Of a stretch of DNA of 64,000 nucleotides, positions 1 through 8,705 are shown in pieces. A program made the position numbers and the translations under genes. Position 1 is the stretch's first letter, and each line of letters begins with the position of its first letter. This stretch comes from Parasitella parasitica (taxonomy: Eukaryota > Mucoromycota > Mucoromycetes > Mucorales > Mucoraceae): assembly GCA_025201805.1 (NCBI GenBank), contig MU619275.1:36700-100699 (forward strand), read 5' to 3'. The notes beneath the pieces were generated by a model, which ran no database searches, was not told the origin of the DNA, and worked only from the letters and a program-made list of their open reading frames with translations.

Positions 1-643
1 CCAAGACATGCAACTGGGATCGGTTCAATCAAGCATTGCGATATATATTTCGGAATTTTCAGACGATTAAAGACTACTACACAACTGGATTAAAAAAACT
101 CAAATACCACAGCTATAGGAATAAGCAAAAGGCATTGACCGAAATGTGCAAGCGTTTGTTTACAGGTAGCAGAAAATATCAAGAAGACAATCCTGATATA
201 CAGCAAGCAAATCAACAAAAGTGGAAACCGCTAGCCCCTAGAGACAATGCTGGTGAGGCTGAAAGACCTACAGTGGTGGCGTTTGGCTCTGCTCTGTTCG
301 GTGGACTTCGTGGGAATGTACCCTCTCCAACAAAAGTGTTCAGAAAAGCCTTGCTAAATTACGTCAAGTCGATCAGACGGAACCGACCAAATTCAAGAAA
401 GTACGTGGTTATGATTGACGAGTACCTGACAAGTCAAATATGCCCCAGATGCCACCTACGAAGTACTACTAACGAACGAGACTATGCCAATTTTAAGATC
501 CATCCAGTCTCAGCTGCAACACCTGTCACACTCGATGGAACAGAGATCATATGGCAAGTCTCAATATGCGCTCAATCTTCTTGCATATGGCTGCCAACAA
601 CAACAACCGGCCGGGAGAGTTTCAGCGAGGTATGCTATCATGA
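1..643 (+). mobile_element. Fanzor (eukaryotic TnpB-like) C-terminal fragment, frameshifted
   Basis: The reading frame is open from the window edge, so the N-terminal part lies outside. The C-terminal half of a Fanzor/TnpB-type RNA-guided nuclease is visible: a stretch with FGSALFGG, then DEYLTSQICPRCH, the first half of the TnpB-type zinc ribbon. At about 505-525 the frame slips by one base. In the shifted frame the second half appears: CNTC followed by RWNRDHMASLNM, matching the RuvC-III motif (Asp in RDxxAxxN), and the stop is at 641-643. The glutamate in DEYLTS is in the place where Fanzors are reported to carry an alternative catalytic Glu; that assignment is family knowledge and was not tested. 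A second Fanzor relic lies at 24.7-26.2 kb. The frameshift makes this copy a pseudogene unless it is a sequencing error. Confidence 0.75.
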
Positions 644-964
644 TATTAATATGGATTTGATTATTTCATAGACTAATATCACTATTATCGTTTGCACACA
701 AATAGCTTAAGCAATACTATGTCTTGCATAACAGCAAGACACCCCTTATTTATGGGTAAGTTAGCCTATTGAAAAAAAAAAGTTTGATTGGTCCAAAAAC
801 TAATATGTCCCCTTCTACTTATTGCTGTCCCATTACTGGTGTCTCACTTTCATTGCGACGTCCAAATTCAATTTTAAAATGACCCAAATTTTTTCTTACT
901 GGCCCAACCTAGTTTCGTCGACTGTATACTCAGTGTACTAAAATAAATAAAAAATTCATCTTTA

Positions 965-2027
965 TTATTTAAAAAGACTGATGCTTTGCCTTATTCTACC
1001 CTCGCAATCTTCTCTGGTCATTTCTATACTGCAATCTCCAATATGCTGCAAAAACTCATTGCTGCCCAAGCCTGACGTTTTTCTTGTCAAAGTTTTGAGC
1101 TTTTTGAGAAGCTTTCTTCGATTGGGTTCAAAAAAGGCGAATATGGAGGCAAGAAGTGTATTTTATGCCTTTTAATCTAGATAACTTCACGGGAAGTATG
1201 GATTCCAGCATTATCCATAATGAAACAATGCGGCGCAGCGTTACTATCATCGAGTCTTTTGATCGATGGTTTCAGAAAGTCGATAAAATTGCTAAACTCG
1301 TGCCTCTCCTTTTACATATTTAGTGGAAACGTCTTCAACATTTTTGTTCGATATTGCCGAGATGATGGTAACGTTCAGCGCTCTCTTCATCTTGGTAGTT
1401 GTCGTACCGTTTTCGTCTTTAAGGGGCCATTTTTGCTGTCGGGTCAGGTTTACGCTAAAGCCTGATTCATCTACAAAGGCACAATTAGTTTTGTACGATA
1501 CCCCAGGGTCTTGCAAGGATTCGACAAAAGTCTTTCTTGAGGCAATGGTAGCCGTTATTTTTTCTTTTTTTTTTTTTCAATGGGCTTTAATCTTTTTAAC
1601 GTAAATCCGATGTGTTTTATGATACGGAGAAAAAAGTCTGATAAAGAGATGCCTTTCTCACGGATATCATCAAACTTCTCATACAACTTGTCCCGCACCA
1701 TTCCAAGAGTTAGAGCACAGTTTTTATTCAAAAGTATAATCTGATATTCTAAATGAACTTCGTTAAGTTTGCTGGCTTCAGTCTTTCTGCCGCCTCTTGC
1801 CTTTGGCGCAACCTCATACGTGTTCACCCAGTAATCCCTGATGCTATCAATTGTTGAACTTCAAGCCAAATAGTCTAGCAGCTGTGGTGACGCTTATATC
1901 TCCTTCCCTGATTGTCAAATCAATTATTTTCTCGTAAATCTCTAAATATTTTTTTTGTTTTTTTTGTTCATTATTCTCCAGTAGTCTTGTTGTTGGCAGC
2001 AGTGCTGTTTTGTCTATTTGACTTCAT
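965..2027 (-). pseudogene. Tc1/mariner-type (IS630 superfamily) DDE transposase pseudogene
   Basis: On the minus strand a complete but broken transposase can be followed from an ATG at 2027 to a stop at 965. In order it shows an N-terminal helix-turn-helix part (REGDISVTTAARLFGL), a second HTH-like part (about 1827-1600), then the first catalytic region CAFVDESGFSVN, the second IMDNAGIHT, and the third FLPPYSPFLNPIEESF. These are the DDE/D landmarks of Tc1/mariner transposases. Stop codons and frame changes occur at about 1975, 1860, 1590-1515, 1290 and 1165, so it cannot encode an active enzyme. The 3' flank (838-930) is probably transposon end sequence. The upstream end is not resolved and abuts the Helitron relic that ends at 2101. 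Confidence 0.85.
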
Positions 2028-2099
2028 GTTAAGTTTGTTAGAAATGTTTTAGAAGGTTGGTAGTTTGATAATTATTATAACTTAATAAACTTAAAGAAA

Positions 2100-2130
2100 A
2101 CTAGCTGACCTGCTCGCTTCGCTCACGACG
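2100..2130 (-). repeat. Putative Helitron 3' terminus (hairpin plus CTAG)
   Basis: Read on the minus strand, GAGCGAAGCGAGCAGGTCAG is followed by CTAG at 2104-2101 and T at 2100. GCGAAGC is a known extra-stable DNA mini-hairpin. Helitrons end in a short hairpin a few bases before CTRR and insert 5' of T. The position, about 190 bases after the helicase stop codon, suits this reading. Confidence 0.55.
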
Positions 2131-3057
2131 GCCATCGTCGCCCTACTGGGAGCTCAGTCATTTGATAAGTGCTAATCAGATATTCAATGCTCTTTTATTG
2201 TTGTTTATCTATAACTTAAAATATACTGTTAGACAGAAATAAAAATAGAGATGTAGTAAGGCACAATAGGAAAAAAAACATAAAAAGCAGTAGAGTTATT
2301 TAAATACCTCATGGAATACAATATTATCGGTGTATGATCCAGTATAGTTTTTGGTAGTTGAGGTATTTCTATGCAGAAGAATTTTGATCGAAGATAGCTG
2401 CTTAATGCGCGAGAAAGCAACATATAACTGGCCGTGTGAGAAAAAGACCAAGAAAGTCGAGTGACCTTGGGCCTTGATGGTCAAGGTGAATACAGGTCTA
2501 ACAGAAAATTAGCAATCAACTCAGGACAGCACAAAGAGAAAATCGGGGTTTGCACTGGTGCCTCCATTTTTCTCTATGCCCACATGCGTGCTTGACAATG
2601 GCGACAGATGCTGTTCCTTCCACCAAGATCATGGCGTTTGGTGAAAGAGGGTGTAATTCTTCTAGCCATGTTATGAGTATTGTTGTGTATTAATTTGGCA
2701 CCCAATCTACTGGTAGATCGCAAATGACTTTCTTGTCCACAGCTTGAACAAACACGTCTGCTGGTTGCTGCATCATTAACGCTGATTGTTTCTGTTTGCT
2801 GATCTACTTTCAAAGTTTCAGATTGAGATCCCAGTTTATACGAAGAGTTCGATTATGATTGTAAAGTGAAAACAAATTTGAGTCATACGATTAGCAATGT
2901 TGTTAGCGCAATAACGATAAGAAGATCGATGATGGCCTATGACACCACAGCTTCCGCAATTGTTAGTATTAGCACGGGTGTTATTGTGGCAAAGCCTGCT
3001 TGCAGAACGCGAATGGCCTTCTTGACCACAGCTTGAGCAGATTTTAATAGCTGGCAC
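2101..3057 (-). mobile_element. Internally deleted Helitron relic (zinc-knuckle N-terminus plus helicase C-terminus)
   Basis: The 5' part (3057-2574, minus) encodes three CCHC-like knuckles of the form CSSCGQEGHSRSASRLC. After about 90 bases comes the C-terminal tip of a PIF1-type Helitron helicase: TIKAQGHS, then FSHGQLYVAFSRIK, then TDNIVFHEVFK and a stop at 2296. In intact elements the Rep (HUH) domain and most of the helicase lie between these parts; here they are missing. Downstream on the minus strand is a GCGAAGC mini-hairpin core followed by GGTCAGCTAG and then T (2115-2100), fitting a Helitron 3' end (hairpin, CTRR, insertion before T). I did not find a confident 5'-TC end. Family assignment is from the helicase motif; the terminus is inference. 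Confidence 0.7.
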
Positions 3058-4162
3058 TCTGTGTTTGTAGTAATTAAAAGTGTCAACATATTTTTATTAA
3101 ATAATAAAACAGAGTGTGCAGCTTAAAAAGTCGCTTTTGCTGGTTAGACCATGTCCAATTTCGAAAGATTCAAGCTTTTTCGCCCGAATTTCGACACTAT
3201 TCACTTTGTCTAGAGGGTTTAATTTTAAATTAATGTACATGATCATCTATTTCATGTTTTGTTTCATACGCACATTTTGCTTATAATTTTCTGAAGTTTT
3301 AAAGTATTTTTAATCAGTTTCTGAAATTGAGGATGTGCTTGGCTCAATGCCAACTTCTCGAAATTTAACAAACTGGAATGGAGGTGAAAAAACCAACTAA
3401 AGCATTTGTTAACTCCATTTCTTCTTGGTTTAGAGCTTCAAGCGACTGTTTTTTTACGAAGCGTGTAAAAAAAGTTAGCAGACTCCATTTTTTTAATTAT
3501 ATAGATATTTTTATTTGTTTTGGATAAGCATTTATATCAAATCTCTAAAATATAGCTGTGGTCATAGAAACGTAATCTACATTTGTTAGTATTAAATATT
3601 GTTGTGAGGGCTCGGTTGCGGGATGTGATTTACCTGTACTTCCAAATACAATACGCTTATTCAGCTATCCGATTACTCCGATATGCAAGTAGCTATTACT
3701 AAAATACTACTTCTAGATGTATAGAAAATATATAATAGAAAAATTAACTTCAAGGGGATAAAGAACTGATATTTATTAATAATGAATAATTGGAATATTT
3801 ATATGTGATAACTGCTTGTTTGTTGGCGCTATACGCCTTGCTCGCATGACCCTATTATGGACATGCCCACTCACAGCAATATAAATGTCACTATTTTGAT
3901 ATCAAAATCCGGCGCAAACATTACAAATACCCAAATGTGACCAATAAAACATCATAATTTCAAGAATGGATACACATACTATGATTATTCAGCTCTGCTG
4001 CGAAATTGTTAGGGTTTAGCAATATCAACACAGATGAACTTCATCCAATGATTCACGTTATTAGTAATAATCCTCCCATGTAAAAAAATTTCTTGCTATA
4101 AATATCGCTAGGATCGAGCGCGCAAACTTCATTTCATTTCTTCTCTGTACTAAACTTGCATC
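3058..4162. other. Intergenic, with thioredoxin promoter at its right end
   Basis: AT-rich with no convincing coding sequence on either strand. The left part (3058-3500) may still belong to the Helitron, since the element's 5' end was not located. Near the thioredoxin gene a TATAAATA box lies at 4097-4104, 59 bases before the ATG, followed by a C/T-rich leader. Confidence 0.4.
4097..4104 (+). promoter_or_regulatory. TATA box candidate of the thioredoxin gene
   Basis: TATAAATA located 59 bases upstream of the ATG at 4163, with C/T-rich sequence between them. Spacing and context fit a core promoter; no transcript data support it. Confidence 0.45.
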
Positions 4163-4551
4163 ATGTCTTCTGCTGAAACTTACGAATTCCAAACACCCAA
4201 GAATCTCGAAGAATTCAATAAACTTATAGAGAAAAACGCTCTTGTAGTCGTTGATTTCCATGCTACCTGGTGTGGCCCTTGTAAAGTACTTGAACCCAAA
4301 TTGAAGAAATTAGCCGTGAAGTATACGAATATCGTCTTTGCTAAAGTTGATGTTGATGCCGTTGCTGTAAGTATTAGATAAGTCTACGGAGAGAGTTAAT
4401 ATTAATTTTTCAATAGGATGTTGCTGAGAAGTATCAAATTCGTGCTATGCCTACCATATTGTTCTTCGAAGATGGTGAAAAGTTTGGCGAAACAATCGGT
4501 GCCAATGATAACGTAATTGAGAGCAAGATCAAGGAACTTGTAAAGGAATAA
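4163..4551 (+). CDS. trx: Thioredoxin
   Basis: Small cytosolic disulfide oxidoreductase of 112 residues that reduces protein disulfides and is itself recharged by thioredoxin reductase. Two exons are seen: 4163-4366 and 4417-4551, separated by a 50-nt GTAAGT...TAG intron in phase 0. The active site WCGPC is at residues 36-40 (Cys37 and Cys40), within the usual [12 protein letters not shown] context. The second exon contains the cis-proline motif RAMPT and the final beta strands. Length and motif spacing are those of classical thioredoxins (about 105-112 residues). No signal or mitochondrial peptide is present; the N-terminus MSSAETYEF is slightly longer than in bacterial homologues. The gene stands alone between transposon debris and a GNAT pseudogene. 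Confidence 0.95.
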
Positions 4552-5105
4552 ACTATTCGTGTCTGTTGTGAATGGGTCATATATTCGTATAAATATTGGG
4601 TCCTTTTGTTTCACGTAGATGGACTTTTCCATCCTGTCTATATATTCAAACGATGTCGGCAAACGCCTCACATTGGTGTTTATTGTGTTTGTAAACAAAT
4701 GATGGCCTGAACGATGTGACACTGGAGTTTCTCCGATCTTCTTGCTTTAATGCTATCGAGATCGATCAGTGCAAGTTTTCATAAACTTCAGAGGATCATT
4801 GTTAATACCTGACAAGCTGGAGCTATAATATATAATAGCGGTCCTCATTACCTTGCATATTTTAATGTTGGGTTCTCACACAACGAACTCTTAAAAGTTG
4901 CTAGGTAACATCTACATACACGCTCTCCATATGATGATTGCTGTCATGGACAAGTAATCCAGCTATCTAGCACCAGATTAACTTTGTTTAAATGGGCCTG
5001 TCGGATATCACTCAATCTGGTGCAGAGCCATATGTGACTAATTGAAAAACTATCTTCATTTACAGTGCTACTATACAAGACACGGCAAAGTACTCTAACA
5101 TCAGG
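4552..5105. other. Intergenic between thioredoxin and GNAT relic
   Basis: Thioredoxin 3' region followed by AT-rich sequence. Short open frames on both strands show no recognisable motif or codon bias. Nothing else supported. Confidence 0.4.
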
Positions 5106-5628
5106 ATTCTTCAGATAACAGAAACAGATCAACTGGAATTTTTATATTGTGTTTGCCACGAGGTTTATGTTATTGAGAAAGGCTATTTATCAAACTTTGT
5201 AACTGATGAGTATGGTGTGTGCTTCTAACCCCCACCGAGCATTATTTAATAACCTCTATCTATACATTCCATAGAGACGACGTCCAGGCAAAGCATTGGG
5301 CTGCTGTGCCAAACAAGCTTAATAAAGATGGGCCCACTTTGGCTAATCATTCAATTGGAACTGTTCGTTTAGTCCGCATTTCAGATATTGTGGCTAGGTC
5401 GGGTCGAGTGCAGCTCTATCAAATGCTCGTGGGGTTGGCATAGGCCCAAAATTGAACAAGGCGTTTCTTGAATACTGTAAATCGAAAGGGTTTCACACAA
5501 TTTACTTGAGGAGAGGCTTTTATGAGAAATTGGGCTTTGCCATAGAAATGGGAGACGATCAAGAGTTTGAAGAAGACGGTTCACTTTATATTCGCCTCTG
5601 GATGCCTAATATAAAGCAACATATTTAA
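5106..5628 (+). pseudogene. GNAT-family N-acetyltransferase pseudogene
   Basis: Pieces of one GNAT protein lie in order but in different frames. About 5106-5226 gives ITETDQL and CHEVYVIEKGY, then a stop. About 5275-5405 gives RDDVQAKHWAAV and GTVRLVRISD, the first conserved strand. From about 5418 the acetyl-CoA pyrophosphate loop appears as NARGVGIGPKLNKAFLEY, then RRGFYEKLGFA and a C-terminal stop at 5626-5628. Members of this family (fungal stand-alone GNATs) normally read these as one frame of about 150-170 residues. At least one stop and one frame change separate the blocks, and the ends of these segments lack clear splice signals. I therefore call it a pseudogene, though unrecognised introns cannot be fully excluded. 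Confidence 0.65.
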
Positions 5629-7133
5629 ATCTTAGACTGACTCAATACTATTATTTTCTACTTCATGAATTTATATACCTGGCTTAAAGAATTTATAGCT
5701 GTACATTAAAAAGCCATGTTGTTATAGTGTAATTTTCTCCATCAAAAAAGGCATTATCATGGCTGCCTGAGCATAGCTTGGCGTCCACTGAGCGATGTGT
5801 CTATCAAAATTTAAGTGCAAAAACAATTTTTTTTTTAAAAAAAAAAATTATTACTTCTGCTAAAAGAACCGTAAATTATAGCGTCTATTTCCATCAAAGC
5901 TAAATCATTATCTTGTTGTGTTGCTAATAGCCGAGTTGACAAACAAGAAGCACTTGAAATCATATCGCAATATCGCACAACTTTAAGAAGTAACAGTCGA
6001 ATTACTAACGTTGGATAAATGAAGTCTTTGCTTTGTTCATTTTACAACATAATGACATTTACTCAGTAAACTTTACGATGTAAATTAAAACACGATTTAT
6101 GCTAGGAGTTATTGCCCATATAACAACCATACTTTTGTAATTTGTAAGTACGATGTCTTGGATCATAATTCATATGCCTTGCTAGTGCCACTGCTCGGTG
6201 TTGATAAAAGGCGAGCACTTTCTACTTGGAGTTTTGACCGTGAATGCACACTTGTCAGTAAATCCGCCATGAAATTTCATTTGTACGTGTTGAACGTTAA
6301 TACTTGCCACGGTGTACTTGCCGATGCACTGTGAATGGCGATATCTGTATGTTGAATGCATAGTACCGAAGTTTCGTGTAAAAGGGCAATCGTTATCAAT
6401 GGCCAAAATTATTTAACTGTGTTTTTTGTTCAAAGCGCTTTTCCCTGCAACTGTAATTCTCCAAAGTCCACTAAACGACAGAGGCCTAGCCAATACAGTT
6501 TGCCGACAGGGTATGGCAGCAGCTCTAACACAATACATTTCATTGGCAACATAGACTTGCGTACTTGCTAATGTATGATCGACATTTTCAGACAAGCTTT
6601 TCCAGAATCAGCTACCCAAAGAGCATGGTTTAGTTGAATAGCCTCTGCAAATATTGCTCGAATACAAGTATTCAAACAAATCCGCAGAACGATATAAATG
6701 CATTCAGAAAGTGTCAGGGCGCAAAAGACCAAGAGACCTTCAAATCCTACCAAACAAAATGCATACGTTGTTTAATAGATGGGCTTTATGAAATACAGGG
6801 AAAACTAGACCCCACCCTCCAAATACCCAGCCAATGTCAGTCTGAAATCTATTGCAACAAGAACCCTGCATGTAACGTGACAAAAAGTACCCAAAACCCC
6901 CCCCCCCTTACTAGTCATAGAATTATACTAGGAGCGAAAATGCCAAAGAGAAAGGGCACAGTAAGAACTTGCTAAAATAGGCGAGGAAACAATCTAAGGT
7001 GTTAAACAGCCAGACAGCGGCCTTTCACACTCCAAATCACCCCAAAATGAAGATTATTGATGTTGAAACTGGATAATTGGTATCGTATATACATGAATGC
7101 ATTGAAACTTTTAAGAGTCATGATCGATACATT
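5629..7133. other. Intergenic, no confident gene
   Basis: About 1.5 kb. Overlapping short frames exist on both strands at 6180-6980. The minus-strand frames (6753-6182) are Cys-rich and the plus frame 6634-6975 also contains several Cys. I recognise no family, and no pair of frames joins through convincing splice sites. A run of 11 C occurs near 6899-6909. Confidence 0.35.
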
Positions 7134-7554
7134 CTATTTATTATTGTATTTGATCTTATTATCCAGAATTCGACGTTGATTGACATTAATGGGCAAATTT
7201 GTATTAGGGGCTGGAAGACGGTTCTCTGACCGTACAACAGAACCTATGGCTATGTTGGCATTTTAGCATTAGAGTCTACATCACAAGCAGCGAGCAATAT
7301 CTTACCCATAAAGAATCCAAACGAAGCAGCAGATCCAATCATATACTGGCTCAACATGCTAATAGGACTTTTATTGCCTGCGCCAAATCTATAGAACAAG
7401 GAATCAGGTCAACAGTGTGAAGCATGATGGAAGCAAAACTTCCATTTATGTACCTCATGAGACTGATACCGCCGAATACAAAGCCAATACATAGACCAAC
7501 CGTGCCGCCCATTGCAGCTCCCATTTTCATTTTTTCAAAACTTGAAGGCTCCAT
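7134..7554 (-). CDS. mgr2: Mgr2/Romo1-family mitochondrial inner-membrane protein
   Basis: A 99-residue protein encoded by three exons: 7554-7454, 7388-7306 and 7249-7134, with introns of 65 and 56 nt. Mgr2 is a small subunit of the TIM23 presequence translocase that helps couple it to the TOM complex and gates lateral release into the inner membrane; the animal relative is Romo1. The sequence shows the family pattern: FEKMKMGAAMGG at the start, a Gly-rich first transmembrane helix (GLCIGFVFGG), the loop LMRFGAG, a second helix SAASFGFFMAIGSVVRSE, then a short hydrophilic tail. The junctions are supported because splicing restores LMR-FGAG and FFM-AIGSVVRSE exactly. The single-exon reading of the first part ends in a stop, which would hide this gene from naive prediction. 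Confidence 0.88.
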
Positions 7555-8705
7555 ATTTGTATACGTTTAATTGCCAGCAGGGGGTGGTTCAAAGGATAAA
7601 AAGAAATGCGACAAGCGCATGAGAACACAAACGGGAAATGTGGTTGTCAAAAGTCACGCGTTGAGCTGCATCATGTTGCAGGCAAGTTCTCCATTAAAAA
7701 GCACATTTGACAAGGCCATTGAAAATCGCAGAATTAGCAATTAGCCCTTTGAAATGAGCATTCAAACGAGAGGCATGAGTGTATTATGATCAACATATGC
7801 GACCCCAGTTTAGTATATTTATGCGTGTGATACCATGTTGGTATAGCATACACTTCACCTTGATATGATAATTACACAAAGAGAATTGCATTCGTAGAGG
7901 TAAGAGCTGCAGTGTCTACACCTACAATGGCTATCCGCAATATAAATGACTTGGTCCGGTCGTCACCATGTGATTTTATATCGAGGCAATTACACCACCA
8001 GTTCAAATCATGATAGGTACTATGAACGCACATCGGTTGCCCGAGACAACTGTAGTAGCTACCCTAAAGCTGTTGTTTCTCTCTACTTTGAAATCCAGAA
8101 AAAGTCTTGAATTTTTGGCTGTTTTTGTATACCCTGGTCCAAAAGTGATGGATACTGTATTGAGGATTGCGTTTTCATCTCAAAAATGATGATAAATCAC
8201 ATAGTGATACATACTAGATCAACCAGATAAAAGGCAAAAATTTAAAAGGGTGCTATGGGAGCATTGGCCTTGGGTCGAGAACCGTTCAGTAGTGCAAATC
8301 TTTTTGCATTTTGAGATTTTTTTAATGAGATTTTATGGAGAAGCTATGCGACACATATACGGATCAGACGATGCAAATTACCACGTTGGGAGGTGCGCAT
8401 AATAGTGCTTAGTGTTTGAATGCTGCGATTTATTCTTCAATCAGCATAAAGTACCCAGATATGGCTCGAAAATCATGTTTTGTTGAGCATGCAGTAGTGG
8501 TACAGTCAGCTTCCAACCAAGACAGATACATAATAGCCAAGGTAGATATATTTTTTGATAGACTTTGTTGGTCTCACAAATGCAAATTCGTTTCAAGTCC
8601 GTAGACCCATATTGCCTTAAAGACATACGTGTACAAACCGAGTTTTTTTTTTTTTTTTTTTCTGCATTTTTCTTTTAAATACAGTTCGGCATTTACTCGA
8701 TTACC
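7555..8705. other. Intergenic between divergent mgr2 and ubp2-like genes
   Basis: About 1.15 kb shared upstream region. No coding sequence was recognised. An uninterrupted run of 20 T (8642-8661) lies just upstream of the deubiquitinase ATG at 8706. Confidence 0.4.

Noticed and set aside
1220-1604. Plus-strand frames of 81 and 93 codons
   Set aside because: They are antisense to the transposase pseudogene, whose catalytic motifs are on the minus strand.
6182-6980. Overlapping Cys-rich frames on both strands
   Set aside because: No family resemblance, no splice-linked continuation, and the two strands compete; kept only as a remark in the intergenic entry.
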